A DNA stretch of 42,033 nucleotides from Bacillota bacterium (GTDB lineage Bacteria > Bacillota > Clostridia > Tissierellales > MES13): the NCBI GenBank assembly GCA_009711785.1, contig VENA01000011.1, positions 1 to 42,033 of the forward strand. The letters are read 5' to 3'. Below, piece after piece: positions 41,913-42,033 of the stretch. A program made the position numbers and the translations under genes. The notes below the pieces were generated by a model. It did not search any database. It saw only the letters and a program-made list of their open reading frames with translations, and was not told where the DNA came from. Each line of letters begins with the position of its first letter. Positions within the stretch are counted from its first letter, which is position 1.

Positions 41913-42033
41913 GTTTGCGAGGCATGTTGGCGAGCCGGTGGTTTGAGAGAAAACCTGTCACCTAGTTAATGGGAAGATAAGCTGTAGGCAAGGGCGACTT
42001 TGGCGACGAAGAGGTCTAAAGGAAGCCGATGGT
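41913..42033 (+). mobile_element. Probable 5' end of a second group II intron (cut by window edge)
   Basis: Directly after the terminator T tract the composition changes to GC-richer, structured DNA beginning GTTTGCGAGGC. Near the edge, GAGGTCTAAAGGAAGCCGATGG resembles the domain I segment GATCTGAAGAAAGTCGGCGG of the intron at 7392. Insertion after a terminator on the same strand is also the same. Only 121 bases are visible and no reverse transcriptase is seen, so the call is provisional. Confidence 0.55.

Overview
The window looks like chromosome from a low-GC, spore-forming, anaerobic member of the Clostridia/Tissierellia. The evidence is AT-rich DNA with many TTG starts and strong GGAGG ribosome sites. 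Other signs are a SipL-type spore coat protein, a SpoIID-amidase fusion, the yabE-rnmV-ksgA, veg and ispE housekeeping genes, lysine, Mg2+ (M-box) and c-di-GMP-II riboswitches, and selenoproteins. No rRNA, tRNA or CRISPR array is visible.

Layout. 1-2.6 kb: yabE, rnmV, ksgA. 2.7-5.5 kb: a MarR regulator and nitroreductase sharing an operator motif, a NifU-like scaffold protein, and a protein with about 19 tandem KKEEP repeats. 5.6-6.7 kb: a redox island with a selenocysteine glutaredoxin, two near-identical cysteine glutaredoxins and a DUF1858 protein. 7.4-9.3 kb: a group II intron inserted just after a terminator. 9.4-12.8 kb: a HutP-family regulator, then a UAG-rich leader and an amino-acid-type ABC transporter. 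12.9-16.1 kb: a two-component system with a frameshifted kinase, and a CDF exporter. 16.2-18.5 kb: CcdA, a TlpA-like thioredoxin, an Lgt-like membrane protein and a HesB-like selenoprotein. 18.6-22.7 kb: a small protein, a 5-formyl-THF cyclo-ligase, and CopA (with an in-frame UGA in its first metal-binding domain), CopZ and CsoR. 22.7-24 kb: M-box and CorA. 24-28.9 kb: an H-NOX chemoreceptor, SpoIID-amidase fusion, Veg and an L,D-transpeptidase. 29-36.5 kb: a c-di-GMP-II riboswitch, SipW, four TasA/camelysin-like proteins, a TasA-like/SLH anchor and a coiled-coil surface protein. 36.5-41.9 kb: a lysine-riboswitch-controlled NhaC-family transporter, SipL, IspE and a GntR regulator. The right edge enters what looks like a second group II intron, again just after a terminator.

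Two networks stand out. First, a palindrome of the type ATACCCC-N-GGGGTAT lies at four promoters: the Cys-glutaredoxin pair, the ccdA operon, the HesB selenoprotein and copA. CsoR is encoded in the window. This suggests one copper-responsive regulon joining copper efflux with thiol/selenol redox proteins, two of which carry recoded UGA codons. Second, the HutP-family gene sits directly upstream of a perfect sigma-A promoter and a leader with nine UAG triplets, a possible antiterminator and a terminator. This fits an RNA-binding, amino-acid-sensing antitermination circuit for the transporter behind it.

The matrix region suggests c-di-GMP control of extracellular fibre production. It also holds an older duplicated copy of the sipW leader block, in which sipW has decayed and the riboswitch has been lost.
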